Below, one piece after another: positions 9,113 to 18,178 of a stretch of DNA of 64,000 bases. Each line of letters begins with the position of its first letter. Position 1 is the first letter of the stretch. A model generated the notes under the pieces. The model did not search any database. It had not been told where the DNA came from and worked only from the letters and a program-made list of their open reading frames with translations. This DNA is from Paenibacillus_E violae (GTDB lineage Bacteria > Bacillota > Bacilli > Paenibacillales > NBRC-103111). A program made the translations under genes and the position numbers. The DNA lies in contig NZ_JAWCUD010000006.1 of the NCBI RefSeq assembly GCF_032461945.1, positions 124,001 to 188,000 of the forward strand. Reading direction: 5' to 3'.

Positions 9113-10804
9113 TTGACGAAGGAAACCAAAGATTCTCTTGTAAAAGGGACGCTCATTCTCACCGTAGCCGCGCTTGTAGCGCGGTTTCTCGGCGTTTTCC
9201 AGCGTATTCCGCTGGTTCACCTGCTGCACGAGGGGGGAATGGGCAGTTATTCGATAGCTTTTAATTTATACTCTATTCTACTTGTGGTAGCGACGGCGGG
9301 GATTCCCAGCGCGTTAAGCAAGATGGTATCGGAGAAATACGCAATCGGACGACCTGCCGAGGCGGAGCGAATTTATCGCGCGGCTATTTTATTTGCTATT
9401 GTTGCTGGCGCATTCATGACCGTGCTGTTATATGTGTTTGCGCCGATTTATGCGGAACAAATATCACACGGGGGACCCGACGCTACGTTGGCCACTCGTG
9501 CTATCGCACCGGCCATGTTGTTCTTCCCGCTGATTGCCATTATGCGCGGTTATTTCCAAGGTCGACAAAACATGATGCCTAACGGGGTCTCACAAGTGGT
9601 GGAACAAGTTTTCAGACTGGTGACCTCGATTGGTCTTGCCTTTATTTTATTAAATATTAGCCTAGGTTGGGGAGTTGCGGGAGCATCTTTCGGCGGAGTT
9701 ATGGGCGGAATCGCCGCACTTGCCGTTATGCTTTACTATGCGATGAAGCTAAAACGTCGGGACGCTCAAAGGCTGAAAGAAAATGTATCTCACGCTGCGG
9801 CTCATGAAACCGCCGCTGGACATTCCTCGGCACCTGCAACAGCACCTGCAAGGTACAGTGAGATCTACCGCAGCCTGCTGAAGCTCTCGATTCCGATCGT
9901 CATCTTCTCGGTGACGGTTACCTTGGTCTATGCGATCGATACCTCGATCATCATTCCCCTCTTGGAGGGGACGATTGGCAGCAGCGAAGCGCTTGGATTG
10001 GTCGGTATTATCGGGGGCCGGGCGCAATCCTTGGCGGGTATCCCGATTATTTTGGCGATTGCGCTCAGTCAATCCGTAGTGCCGATTATTTCAGCGGCTT
10101 ACTCCCGCAAAGATCTGAAACAGGTAGGGCATCAAACAACCAGAGTGCTGCAGCTGTCTATTTTATCGGGATTGCCTGCGGTGCTTGTGATCGCTATTGC
10201 TGCCCGTCCGCTTGATTTCTTCATGTTCGGACACGAAGATACAGCCTATGGGATGAGTCATGGACCTTACATGATCTCCTTGCTGACTTTAGGCGCAATG
10301 TTCCAAATTGTCATGCAGACCTCTGGTGCTGTATTAATGGGCATGGGACGTATGAAACCGCTGATGCTGCATGTTGCCGTTGGTATTGCCGTTAAGCTGG
10401 CCGGCAGCTTCTTGCTCGCTCCAATGTTTGGCATATATGGGATTATTGGCTCCACAGGGCTTTGCTTCATCGCCATGTCATGGCTCAATTTGCGCACGCT
10501 GCGCAAAGAAGTGAGCTTCACCATTCTTGGACGACGTTTTATCGGTTTAACGATTTCAATTGTGGTCATTGCCGGCTTAGGCCTCGCGGCGGAGTGGTTG
10601 ACCCACACGTATGTACATCCAACCAGCTTGTACAGGATCAATGAAGGGATCAACGCAATACTCGTTTGCGGCTTCACGGCTGCTTTATACCCGTTGATGC
10701 TTATGGTTACGCGTGTGGTTACGAAGGACGATGTCAAGAATTTCCCAGTGCCCGTCCAAAAGCTGATCGGCAAAGCAAGCCGCCTTATCGGACGACGTTC
10801 ATAG
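9113..10804 (+). CDS. MurJ/SpoVB-family flippase (MOP superfamily)
   Basis: An integral membrane protein of 563 residues with about 14 predicted helices, beginning with LVKGTLILTVAALVARFLG, the typical start of SpoVB/YtgP-type polysaccharide transport proteins. Members move lipid-linked cell-wall precursors across the membrane: MurJ/YtgP in vegetative growth, SpoVB for cortex. Which role applies here cannot be decided from the sequence. The start is TTG 9113 with GTAGGA upstream. A basic, Ala-rich cytoplasmic loop lies around residues 225-245. The last 20 bp overlap the 3' end of the convergent DUF2515 gene. Confidence 0.85.
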   Translation: MTKETKDSLVKGTLILTVAALVARFLGVFQRIPLVHLLHEGGMGSYSIAFNLYSILLVVATAGIPSALSKMVSEKYAIGRPAEAERIYRAAILFAIVAGAFMTVLLYVFAPIYAEQISHGGPDATLATRAIAPAMLFFPLIAIMRGYFQGRQNMMPNGVSQVVEQVFRLVTSIGLAFILLNISLGWGVAGASFGGVMGGIAALAVMLYYAMKLKRRDAQRLKENVSHAAAHETAAGHSSAPATAPARYSEIYRSLLKLSIPIVIFSVTVTLVYAIDTSIIIPLLEGTIGSSEALGLVGIIGGRAQSLAGIPIILAIALSQSVVPIISAAYSRKDLKQVGHQTTRVLQLSILSGLPAVLVIAIAARPLDFFMFGHEDTAYGMSHGPYMISLLTLGAMFQIVMQTSGAVLMGMGRMKPLMLHVAVGIAVKLAGSFLLAPMFGIYGIIGSTGLCFIAMSWLNLRTLRKEVSFTILGRRFIGLTISIVVIAGLGLAAEWLTHTYVHPTSLYRINEGINAILVCGFTAALYPLMLMVTRVVTKDDVKNFPVPVQKLIGKASRLIGRRS

Positions 10805-11957
10805 CCTGTGCAGCCAGTATGGCGAGCTCAATGCTATGAAGCCCTTCGCTCATGGCCTGAGTTAAATCAATGGTCTGCGGCACTTCGATAGGGTGCATAT
10901 GCCCCATTGGCGTTTCGACATCTTGAAACCAGTCGCCAGGCTCCACAGGCAGTAGCGGCCGATCCGGCCATACAGTCTCAAGTGTAGGACTATACAAAGG
11001 CGAGCTTCCCTTCTTGAGGAAGCAGCCATCCAGCCTCTCCTGATAGAAATTATCAGGGGAGGCTTTTTGTATGGGGGTAAATAAGTGAGGCCAATAGTCG
11101 GCGCGTGACCCCGTGTGGGGCGTCGATGCGGCGAAGCGGAGTACGCCTTGCAGCACTTCAGGCGCTCCGATTAGAAGCGCGTAGAGGCCTTTCCCAAGGG
11201 CTATGCGTTCAGCCAAGCTGGCAAAATTCTCGAGAATGAGTCCAGCCAGACGAGGCTGGGGGGATCCGGTTTCAGTGGACTCAGACCAATAAGGGAAAGC
11301 GACTTGATTCATTTGCAGCCAGCCCTGGGCTTTAAATAGTGCCTTATTTAGCACGGTTTGTCGGAACTGGTCCTTCTGGACAATTCGCTGCTCGATGTAA
11401 TTTTGTTCGTTCACAATAAGGGCAATCGTCAGCGCGGCGGAGTCCGGGCTCGTCCAAAATTCATGCCAGACAGGGACCATCCAGCTGGAAATGTCCAAAT
11501 GGGGAAGCAAGTGAAACAATTTCTTCTCGCGCTTCTTACTTTCCTCATATAGAAGCAATTGTGGATAAGCATCATGAAAGATAAGCCCGTTCGCGCGTTC
11601 CAGAAAAGCAAACAGATGCTCAGCTTGATCAGCATCAATAAGGTGCGGCAGGAGATCGCCATGCAGATCAGTCATGTTCCAACCGCCGTTGCGGGAGACC
11701 ATATGGGCTAACAGAGCCCAGTGCAGCTCAGGGTACTTCTGGTAACAGGCCCAATAGGCCATTGTGCGCGTTACGTTATTCCGATTCTCCTTCCGGGTCC
11801 GTGCCCGGATGTCGTCTACGATCCGTGTCTCCTCCGATGTAAGAGGGAATGGCTGAACTCCGCCTCGAAGAAGCCCTAATTGTTGGGTAAGCCCCTTTTC
11901 TAATCTTTCTGCGATGTTTTTGGATAAAGGGATGATTTCCAACCGTGTTGATCTCAT
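10785..11957 (-). CDS. DUF2515 (YppC-like) protein
   Basis: The 390-residue soluble protein has the recognisable core NNVTRTMAYWACYQKYPELHW followed by LLAHMVSRNGGWNMTDL, typical of DUF2515/YppC. No catalytic function is assigned to the family. GGAGGTCACT stands before the ATG. The 3' end overlaps the flippase stop by 20 bp in convergent orientation, so any shared terminator would lie within coding sequence, and I see none. Family assignment is from memory of the conserved core. Confidence 0.75.
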   Translation of the reverse strand: MRSTRLEIIPLSKNIAERLEKGLTQQLGLLRGGVQPFPLTSEETRIVDDIRARTRKENRNNVTRTMAYWACYQKYPELHWALLAHMVSRNGGWNMTDLHGDLLPHLIDADQAEHLFAFLERANGLIFHDAYPQLLLYEESKKREKKLFHLLPHLDISSWMVPVWHEFWTSPDSAALTIALIVNEQNYIEQRIVQKDQFRQTVLNKALFKAQGWLQMNQVAFPYWSESTETGSPQPRLAGLILENFASLAERIALGKGLYALLIGAPEVLQGVLRFAASTPHTGSRADYWPHLFTPIQKASPDNFYQERLDGCFLKKGSSPLYSPTLETVWPDRPLLPVEPGDWFQDVETPMGHMHPIEVPQTIDLTQAMSEGLHSIELAILAAQAMNVVR

Positions 11958-12142
11958 AGTGACCTCCTCGACCTCCTCTGTATCATCTCCTTATTGTTAG
12001 CCCATTTACTAGCAGGTATGTGAGGATACCGCGTATTTAAGGCTGCTATTTTCCATAAATGGGGGAAGCACCTGATAATTTAATCCAATTACTGGAATTA
12101 TTTTGTGCATAAAATGAACTAACAGAAGTCAGCGTTGGCGGG

Positions 12143-12517
12143 GTGATTTACATCAGCATTCACTTGTATGTGGCAAGTTGTCGTCCATGCCCCAAGAAGG
12201 CGTCTAAACGACGAAAAAAAAGGTCCAGGCATAGAACCAAACGTCTAGGCGTCAAATTTTTGGCGCAGACCTATTTCTTCTATGCCATTTCCGATGGGGA
12301 GAAAAGGGAATACACCAATGAAGATCAGATCCCCGGATATGGGATTCAATCTATTCCGAGTCCGAAGCTCATCTCTTATCGACAGGTCTTCGTGAATGGT
12401 GTCCTGCAACCACGAACGTTATATCACATACGGGAAGGATCTTTAACTTTAACTTCAGAGGATGTTCCAGAAAAAGGGGTCCCCATCATTGTCCAAAGCG
12501 TCCGTATTTATAGATAG
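12143..12517 (+). CDS. DUF4183-like protein with basic N-terminal tail
   Basis: The C-terminal 85 residues contain TYFFYAISDGEKREYTNED and FVNGVLQPRTLY, the signature of DUF4183, and align by eye with the next gene (YVNGVLQ). The N-terminal part is odd: two Cys in SCRPCPK followed by a run of 17 residues of which 13 are Lys, Arg or His. The start is uncertain, because GTG 12143 overlaps the only purine-rich stretch and there is no clear RBS for later GTG/TTG codons. No function is known. A spore-surface or structural role is speculation. Confidence 0.6.
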   Translation: MIYISIHLYVASCRPCPKKASKRRKKRSRHRTKRLGVKFLAQTYFFYAISDGEKREYTNEDQIPGYGIQSIPSPKLISYRQVFVNGVLQPRTLYHIREGSLTLTSEDVPEKGVPIIVQSVRIYR

Positions 12518-12547
12518 CCATTGGGAATTTGGGAAGGGGGTGAAATT

Positions 12548-12964
12548 ATGGCAGCGTCTCTGATTAAACTTTTTGTGACCGCTACAGCTTCCGCGCCGGT
12601 TGCTACTGGGGGCACCGTTGAAACAACGGTAGATCCCGCTGTAACAAGATATAGCGCAGTTCTTACAGCAGGTATGATTACGACGGATACAACGATTCCA
12701 GCAGCAAGCTTTTTAGATGATAACGGCAATGCGATTACAGACCTTCCAGCACCTCCGACAGACGGTTACTACAACGTATATGTCAACGGTGTGCTGCAAG
12801 TGGCGGGATTGTCCACACTTACAACGGCATCCCTGGTTTTAGCTACTACAGCAACTACAGCTGGTGCACCGGTGGTTCTCGAAGTCTCCGATTTCTCCAA
12901 TACGACTTCTGACATTACCGTTGAGCCGACCATTTCTGCACCGACAATTACAGTTATTGTGTAA
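12548..12964 (+). CDS. DUF4183-like protein, Thr/Ala-rich
   Basis: The 138-residue product is rich in Thr, Ala and Val, with the DUF4183 core GYYNVYVNGVLQ about 80 residues in. ATG 12548 is chosen over TTG 12521 because GGGAAGGGGGTGAAATT directly precedes it and the upstream codons overlap that RBS. It sits 30 bp after the related gene at 12143 and ends at a strong terminator, so the two probably form an operon. Function is unknown. The low-complexity beta-rich composition suggests an extracellular or spore-coat structural protein, which is inference. Confidence 0.75.
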   Translation: MAASLIKLFVTATASAPVATGGTVETTVDPAVTRYSAVLTAGMITTDTTIPAASFLDDNGNAITDLPAPPTDGYYNVYVNGVLQVAGLSTLTTASLVLATTATTAGAPVVLEVSDFSNTTSDITVEPTISAPTITVIV

Positions 12965-12970
12965 TACGAA

Positions 12971-13008
12971 AAACATCTCTCTAGCTTAGGCTAGCAGGGA
13001 TGTTTTTT
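12971..13008 (+). terminator. Intrinsic terminator after the DUF4183 pair
   Basis: AAACATC..CTAGC pairs with GCTAG..GATGTTT around a four-base loop and is followed by six T. Confidence 0.88.
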
Positions 13009-13093
13009 GGTTTTATGCATGGATCTACCAGTCGTATTGAAGATGAAATTGGTGATGATAATTCATAAAAGTAAATATATAGAAGTTTTTCGC

Positions 13094-13152
13094 TTGACAA
13101 AAGAAGTGTATGAAGGGTATAGTACACTTAGTGTATGAGTTAGTTAATACAC
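13094..13152 (+). promoter_or_regulatory. SigA promoter with GntR (YtrA-type) operators
   Basis: TTGACA (13094-13099) and TATAGT (13118-13123) are 18 bp apart. A perfect palindrome TACACTTAGTGTA (13123-13135) begins at the end of the -10. A second inverted repeat GTGTAT-N10-ATACAC (13131-13152) overlaps it. This resembles the AGTGTA..TACACT operators described for YtrA, so autorepression by the GntR protein encoded downstream is likely. Confidence 0.75.
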
Positions 13153-13201
13153 ACACTATAATTATCCAGATTTACTAAGGAAGTACATAGGAGATGGGTA
13201 G

Positions 13202-13588
13202 ATGAACATTACGTTTAACAATCGCGATCCGGTTTATCTGCAGGTTGTCCGGCATTTTAAAGAAGAAATGGCAACAGGTAAGTTGGCTGCAGGCCAGGAA
13301 ATTCCATCTAGACGCGAACTTGCAGGTTTGCTCCAAATTAATCCCAATACTGTGCAGAGGGCGTATAAAGAAATGGAGGAGCAACATTTGATAACAACCG
13401 CGGGTAATTCCCCTAGTCGAATAACGACGGACAAGCAGGTTTTGAATTCGATTCGTCAAGAGCTTATTCAGGAGGCTGTGGAGGTGTTTATACAATCCAT
13501 CAAAAAGATTGAACTCCCCACGGATGATCTGCTTCGATTTGTCAAAGAGAAGTACGAAGCAGAGCGAACAAGGGAGGTTAAGGAATGA
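13202..13588 (+). CDS. GntR-family repressor, YtrA subfamily
   Basis: The 128-residue protein is a winged helix (residues 10-75; SRRELAGLLQINPNTVQRAYKEME) with only a short helical C-terminal tail and no large effector domain. That is the YtrA layout, which regulates ABC transporter operons. AGGAGATGGG precedes ATG 13202. Its stop overlaps the ATG of the ATPase gene by four bases (ATGA), indicating translational coupling. It probably represses its own operon through the palindromes at 13123-13152. Confidence 0.9.
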   Translation: MNITFNNRDPVYLQVVRHFKEEMATGKLAAGQEIPSRRELAGLLQINPNTVQRAYKEMEEQHLITTAGNSPSRITTDKQVLNSIRQELIQEAVEVFIQSIKKIELPTDDLLRFVKEKYEAERTREVKE

Positions 13589-14274
13589 TAGAAGTCGATC
13601 GAATTGTTAAGAAATATGGGAAAAAAAATGTTCTGGATGAGGTTTCTTTCACAGCGGAAAAGGGAGAAATCACTTGTCTCATTGGCATTAATGGTGTCGG
13701 TAAATCCACAATCATGAAGGCCATTATGGGGCTGACTCCCATTGGAAGTGGTCGAATTCGAATTGACGATCTGCCTGTTAACAAGATGGCCTATGAGAAA
13801 ATTGTGTTTATTCCGGATACATTGACAATGCCTTCTTCTATGAAAATAGGAGAAGCCATGCAGTTTATGCAGGACTTCTATGCGAACTGGAATGAGAAGC
13901 GGGCGCAGGACCTGCTAGCTTTTTTTAAATTGAAAAAGGAAGACCGGCTAGGCAGCTTATCCAAGGGGAATTCGGCGAAAGCGAATTTATTGCTAGGACT
14001 CTCCCTGGATGCTGATTACCTGCTTATGGACGAACCATTCTCAGGGATTGATATGTTTAGCCGTGAGCAGATCGCGGCTGTGTTCACCAGCCATCTGATT
14101 GAAGACCGAGGAGTTCTGATAACGACGCACGAAATTCACGATATTGAACATCTGATTGATAAAGTTGTGCTGCTTGAACAAGGACGGGTGTTGAAACAAT
14201 TTTATGCGGAGGAAATGCGGTCCAAGGAAGGGAAGTCCGTCGTAGATGTTATGAGGGAGGTGTATTTGGCATGA
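13585..14274 (+). CDS. ABC transporter ATP-binding protein (YtrB-like)
   Basis: The 229-residue ATPase has Walker A GINGVGKST, a degenerate signature SLSKGNSAK in place of LSGGQ, Walker B YLLMDEPF and the H-loop THE. The deviant signature is usual in YtrB/BcrA-like exporters controlled by YtrA-type GntR proteins. It overlaps the regulator and the permease by four bases on each side. The exported substrate is unknown. Related systems respond to cell-envelope antibiotics. Confidence 0.9.
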   Translation: MIEVDRIVKKYGKKNVLDEVSFTAEKGEITCLIGINGVGKSTIMKAIMGLTPIGSGRIRIDDLPVNKMAYEKIVFIPDTLTMPSSMKIGEAMQFMQDFYANWNEKRAQDLLAFFKLKKEDRLGSLSKGNSAKANLLLGLSLDADYLLMDEPFSGIDMFSREQIAAVFTSHLIEDRGVLITTHEIHDIEHLIDKVVLLEQGRVLKQFYAEEMRSKEGKSVVDVMREVYLA

Positions 14275-15095
14275 GTAACTTTGGAAAATTGCTGAACTGG
14301 GAGATTGTCCGTTTTAGCAAATTTTATGGCGCATTGTTCGTTATTACCTTACTTTTGCAATTATTGGACGTTTGGTTATATACGCATGGTTACATGAATA
14401 ATGCCGAAAGAGCGATGGAGAGTCAATCAATGACAGCCGTCCAATATGTCGAGAATTATGGCAAGGCTAGCTTAAATGGGTATGATAATGTCTTATTTGA
14501 TTGGTCTATTAGTCTATGCGGTGTGACGCTTCTCCTCTATATTTTTGTGATTTGGTATAAGGAATGGGTTGGTAGAAGTACGTTTGCTTACAGGCTGCTT
14601 ATGCTGCCAACTACGAGAATGAATGTGTATTTGGCTAAGTTGAGCTCCATTGTCTTGTTTGTTTGGGGGCTTGTTGCTTATCAATTTCTACTGCTATACG
14701 TTCGTTTTACGGCATTCGAGGCATTGCTTCCAAGTGAATTCAGACAAGACGTGACAGTCTCGGAAATCATTCGGCACCACCCTATACTCAAAATCCTGCT
14801 TCCTTCGTATTTCATAGAATTTGTTCTGTACTACGGAGCAGGTGTGGTGAGTGTGATTATCTTGTTTACAGCCGTTTTACTCGAACGCAGTTTTCGTTTC
14901 AAAGGGATTGCAGCGGGGATCCTCTATATCGGCGCGGCAGTGTTTCTCATCATACTACCTGAAATGATCTCAGAAATATGGGTGCCGGATTTCTTTTTCC
15001 CAAGCGAGCTTGTTCAGCTGGAACTGGTGATGGGCATCCTTGTTACAGCATTATGGTTCAGTTCATATTTGTTGCATAAAAAAGTAACCGTTTAA
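14271..15095 (+). CDS. ABC transporter membrane subunit
   Basis: The 274-residue protein has about six hydrophobic segments and no ATPase motif. It is translationally coupled to the ATPase (ATGA overlap) and followed by a secreted or anchored protein gene, so it is the permease of the same exporter. Sequence similarity to a named family is too weak to identify by eye. Confidence 0.85.
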   Translation: MSNFGKLLNWEIVRFSKFYGALFVITLLLQLLDVWLYTHGYMNNAERAMESQSMTAVQYVENYGKASLNGYDNVLFDWSISLCGVTLLLYIFVIWYKEWVGRSTFAYRLLMLPTTRMNVYLAKLSSIVLFVWGLVAYQFLLLYVRFTAFEALLPSEFRQDVTVSEIIRHHPILKILLPSYFIEFVLYYGAGVVSVIILFTAVLLERSFRFKGIAAGILYIGAAVFLIILPEMISEIWVPDFFFPSELVQLELVMGILVTALWFSSYLLHKKVTV

Positions 15096-15111
15096 GGAGG
15101 CGCCCCGGACA

Positions 15112-16311
15112 ATGAAACGTTATTGGACACTTGTAGTCCTTATTCCATTTGTTGTTTTAACAATTAGTATATATTATGCCACTGCGTCTGAAGTCGATAA
15201 ACCCGATTATTATCTCAAAACATTGGGAGGACGCGAAGAGGAAGTTTCTCATTTAATGGTTAGAGGACAATATATGTCTGAGCCGATCGCCATACGTCCA
15301 GCGGGGAGCGAGTATCCGAACGACAAGGATTCTTTCTGGGAGAGGCTGGATTCAACCTATTTTTACCAAGATGAATTGCAGGAATTATTCCAGGAATATC
15401 GCTCTTTTATGAGAGGGAAAAAGAACCTGAATGCTTTATATGTGGATGAAAAGCTGATTGCATATGCTCAATATGACTTTCGATTTAAAACGGATGAGGT
15501 CCAGTCGGATATGATTGACATTTCTGTGATGGAGAAAGCAAAGAAGAGCAGTCTATCCTTTCAGGTGAAGCTGCCTAAAGAAAAGAATGAATACATCAGT
15601 GTTTTGGATGTCTATGTGAAAGATCAGAGCATGAAACTGTTGGTTAATCAATATCAAAAGTCCGGCAAATATTCGCAGCCTGAAGACGCTAAATACGTTA
15701 TTTATACCGTGGATCTTGATAAAAAAAGCATAGAAGGGAAGCAGTTGATTGCAACTGGTGTATCTCAGGATCACACGTCGCAGACAACGACTGCACTTAT
15801 ATCATCCAATGATATGATGAAGCCGAATCATTATTTACTTTTCGATCGAACCTCCTATGCATTGGATGCGAAGAAAGATATCCTGAATCGGGAGCTTCTG
15901 TACTACGATATTTGGAACGGCCAAATGACCACTGTTCAAAGCGAGCTCGTCCGTGATCTGCTCATGAATGGAAAACCCGGACAGCTTAGAATTGATTACA
16001 TTGGCGACGATTTGTATTTTACTCCCATGAACATCTATGATCAATCGCGGGTTGTTCATTATAATTTGGCGGAACAGAAGCTGCAGAGCGACGTAAAAAT
16101 TAATTTGAAGGATTGGATGCAAGACGAGCTGCACGTTCAAATGAAACAGTTTGCCGATAACCGGCTTTATATGAATTATTACGGCAGGAGAAGTCCCGGT
16201 GTGGCTGTGGTTGATTTAGACACAGGCAAGATTGTCTATCAAGGTGAGGTTGCACGTAAAGATGGGTTGGAATTAAGCAATTTAATGATAAATAGCTTAT
16301 CTGTAAAGTAG
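15112..16311 (+). CDS. Membrane-anchored extracytoplasmic protein of the ABC operon
   Basis: The 399-residue protein has one N-terminal hydrophobic segment (about residues 4-24) and no lipobox, followed by a hydrophilic beta-rich domain that ends with VAVVDLDTGKIVYQGEV, reminiscent of beta-propeller blades. AAGGAGGCG precedes ATG 15112, 16 bp after the permease gene. It is the last gene of the operon, before a long hairpin. I recognise no named family. A role as extracellular sensor or accessory component of the exporter is inference. Confidence 0.7.
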   Translation: MKRYWTLVVLIPFVVLTISIYYATASEVDKPDYYLKTLGGREEEVSHLMVRGQYMSEPIAIRPAGSEYPNDKDSFWERLDSTYFYQDELQELFQEYRSFMRGKKNLNALYVDEKLIAYAQYDFRFKTDEVQSDMIDISVMEKAKKSSLSFQVKLPKEKNEYISVLDVYVKDQSMKLLVNQYQKSGKYSQPEDAKYVIYTVDLDKKSIEGKQLIATGVSQDHTSQTTTALISSNDMMKPNHYLLFDRTSYALDAKKDILNRELLYYDIWNGQMTTVQSELVRDLLMNGKPGQLRIDYIGDDLYFTPMNIYDQSRVVHYNLAEQKLQSDVKINLKDWMQDELHVQMKQFADNRLYMNYYGRRSPGVAVVDLDTGKIVYQGEVARKDGLELSNLMINSLSVK

Positions 16312-16313
16312 TA

Positions 16314-16346
16314 AACCCCCCTGACCTTACGAAGGTCAGGGGGGTT
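16314..16346. terminator. Perfect hairpin after the GntR-ABC operon
   Basis: AACCCCCCTGACCTT pairs perfectly with AAGGTCAGGGGGGTT around ACG. The T-tract is poor (GTTATT), but the stability and placement directly after the stop codon argue for a terminator. It may also block readthrough on the minus strand. Confidence 0.7.
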
Positions 16347-16378
16347 GTTATTGGTGAGGGTGCCTGCCTGGCACACCT

Positions 16379-16579
16379 TCAAGAATCAACTTGCTCATCT
16401 TTCTCCGAATCAGAGCTATAGGGACGGACCTTTGGTAATCGCCCCACACGCTGCATGGATTCTCGAAGCAAATACTCAATATGGCTGTTAACGCTCCGGA
16501 ACTCATCCTCCGCCCAGCGCTCCAAAGCTTCATAGAGCTTGGGATCGAGTCGGAGCGCGAAGTTTTTCTTAGGAGCCAT
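16379..16579 (-). CDS. Ribbon-helix-helix (Arc-type) DNA-binding protein
   Basis: The 66-residue protein begins KKNFALRLDPKLYEALERWAEDEFRSVNSHIEYLLRES, a typical ribbon-helix-helix fold with a beta strand (FALRLD) and two helices, followed by a polar tail. It starts 12 bp after the SPFH gene. The Arc-like plus SPFH pairing recurs in Bacillota, suggesting a shared function or regulation. The target DNA is unknown. The RBS is weak, so translation may be coupled to the upstream gene. Confidence 0.85.
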   Translation of the reverse strand: MAPKKNFALRLDPKLYEALERWAEDEFRSVNSHIEYLLRESMQRVGRLPKVRPYSSDSEKDEQVDS

Positions 16580-16591
16580 AGCGGTGCCCGT

Positions 16592-17431
16592 TTAGTAAAG
16601 CGAGCCGGTATTAATGACCGGACTCGCTGAGCGGTCCGATACAATGGCTACAAGCAAATTGTTGATCATGGCCGCCTTCCTCTCTTCATCGAGCTGCAAG
16701 CCTTCGGCTTCGAGGCGGGAGATGGCCATCTGAACCATGCCGACAGCTCCGTCAACGATCGTTTGGCGGGCGGATAAAATGGCGGATGCTTGCTGACGCT
16801 GAAGCATCGCACTTGCGATTTCGGTTGAGTAAGCAAGGTGAGTGAGACGAGATTCCATGACCTCGACGCCTGCTACGGAGAGGCGGTGCTGAAGTTCGAG
16901 ACTAAGTTCAGCGGCTACTTCATCGGCATTTCCCCGGAGCGAATAACCTTCGCTGTCGAATCGGTCGTAAGGATACTTGCTTGCTACATGGCGAAGCGCC
17001 GTTTCACTTTGAATCTCGACGAACTTCTCATAGCTGTCCACATCAAAGAGGGCTTTGTACGTATCGACGACTTTGAACACGACGACGGCGGCGATTTCGA
17101 TCGGATTGCCCTCGATATCGTTGACTTTCAGCTTGACGCTGTTAAAATTGCGAACCCGCAAGGAAATTTTCTTGCGATTTGAAAATGGAACAATGAGCCA
17201 CAAGCCGCTCTTCCGGATCGTACCTAGATAGCTGCCGAAGAATGTGACGACGGAAGCTTCGTTCGGCTGTACGGCTGTAATCGTCGAAACAAAGATAACG
17301 CCAAGTATGATTAAAATGATACCCGGCAAGATACGTTCCTGTGTAAGGAGTAAAACCCCTAATCCTCCGCCAATAATAAATAATAATATGCCAAGAAATC
17401 CGTTAATGGACCAAGCTTGTTTTTCCTTCAT
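16592..17431 (-). CDS. SPFH/Band 7 membrane protein
   Basis: The 279-residue protein has an N-terminal hydrophobic hairpin (about residues 10-50), then an SPFH domain beginning ITAVQPNEASVVTFFGSYLGT, and a C-terminal coiled-coil segment with QRQQASAILSARQTIVDGAVGM. It resembles the stomatin/prohibitin-like scaffolds that organise membrane microdomains. AAAGGACG lies before ATG 17431. The Arc-type gene follows directly. Its specific clients are unknown. Confidence 0.88.
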   Translation of the reverse strand: MKEKQAWSINGFLGILLFIIGGGLGVLLLTQERILPGIILIILGVIFVSTITAVQPNEASVVTFFGSYLGTIRKSGLWLIVPFSNRKKISLRVRNFNSVKLKVNDIEGNPIEIAAVVVFKVVDTYKALFDVDSYEKFVEIQSETALRHVASKYPYDRFDSEGYSLRGNADEVAAELSLELQHRLSVAGVEVMESRLTHLAYSTEIASAMLQRQQASAILSARQTIVDGAVGMVQMAISRLEAEGLQLDEERKAAMINNLLVAIVSDRSASPVINTGSLY

Positions 17432-17618
17432 GTAATCAACGTCCTTTCAAGTTGGAGTAGCAACTTCATTTAAATATCTATTTGATATAATTATGATATC
17501 ACTTTTTACTAATAATGTAAACACATACGAACAGGAAGATGCTGTCATTCGTATATCTTGACACGCTTTTTGGGGCATGCTATAAGTTAATAAATTCCTA
17601 AGCAGTGAGGTGCTCATC

Positions 17619-17963
17619 ATGTTGAAAATTTCCAATGAACAAGCTTTTCAAGAACAAATCTCACAACCGGTATTAACGATCGCTGTATTTAAAGCTACTT
17701 GGTGCAAAGATTGCCACTTTATTGAGCCATTCATGCCGGCTGTAGAAGAAGCTTATAAGGGACGGATTACTTTTGTTGAACTGGATCGCGACGAAGTGCC
17801 GGATTTGTGCGAGCAGCTGAACATTCTCGGTATTCCAAGCTTTATCGCCTTCCGTGACGGCAAAGAGCTTGTACGCTTCGTCAGCAAATTGCGTAAAACG
17901 CGTGAAGAAATAGAGCAGTTCCTTGATCGGGCTCTCGAGGTATCCGGTGCACTTGCTCCATAA
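17619..17963 (+). CDS. Thioredoxin-like protein with CKDC active site
   Basis: The 114-residue thioredoxin fold has the active site W28-C29-K30-D31-C32 and the cis-Pro region GIPSF. The frame begins at GTG 17610, but GTGAGGTG at 17605-17612 is the RBS for ATG 17619. It differs from classical thioredoxin (see trxA at 40317) by an acidic/basic pair between the cysteines. Substrates are unknown. It is monocistronic with its own terminator. Confidence 0.9.
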   Translation: MLKISNEQAFQEQISQPVLTIAVFKATWCKDCHFIEPFMPAVEEAYKGRITFVELDRDEVPDLCEQLNILGIPSFIAFRDGKELVRFVSKLRKTREEIEQFLDRALEVSGALAP

Positions 17964-17976
17964 ATAGAAGGAAGAG

Positions 17977-18004
17977 AAACGGCTCTTTTCAGAGTCGTTT
18001 TTTT
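17977..18004 (+). terminator. Intrinsic terminator of the thioredoxin-like gene
   Basis: AACGGCTCT and AGAGTCGTT form a nine-pair stem with one G-U, followed by a seven-T run. Confidence 0.88.
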
Positions 18005-18178
18005 AGATATGGCACGAAAATCACAACTTCGCCATGAGTTTAGCCGAATAGCCGTGGTTTCGGAGCTTTGTAACAATTGCGAATGGATTTGCCAACTTTT
18101 TAAAGATATAATTGAAAACGAACCAAACGAATATTCGACAAGATCCACAGAAGTCACGACGTAAAAGTAGGTGCAATC

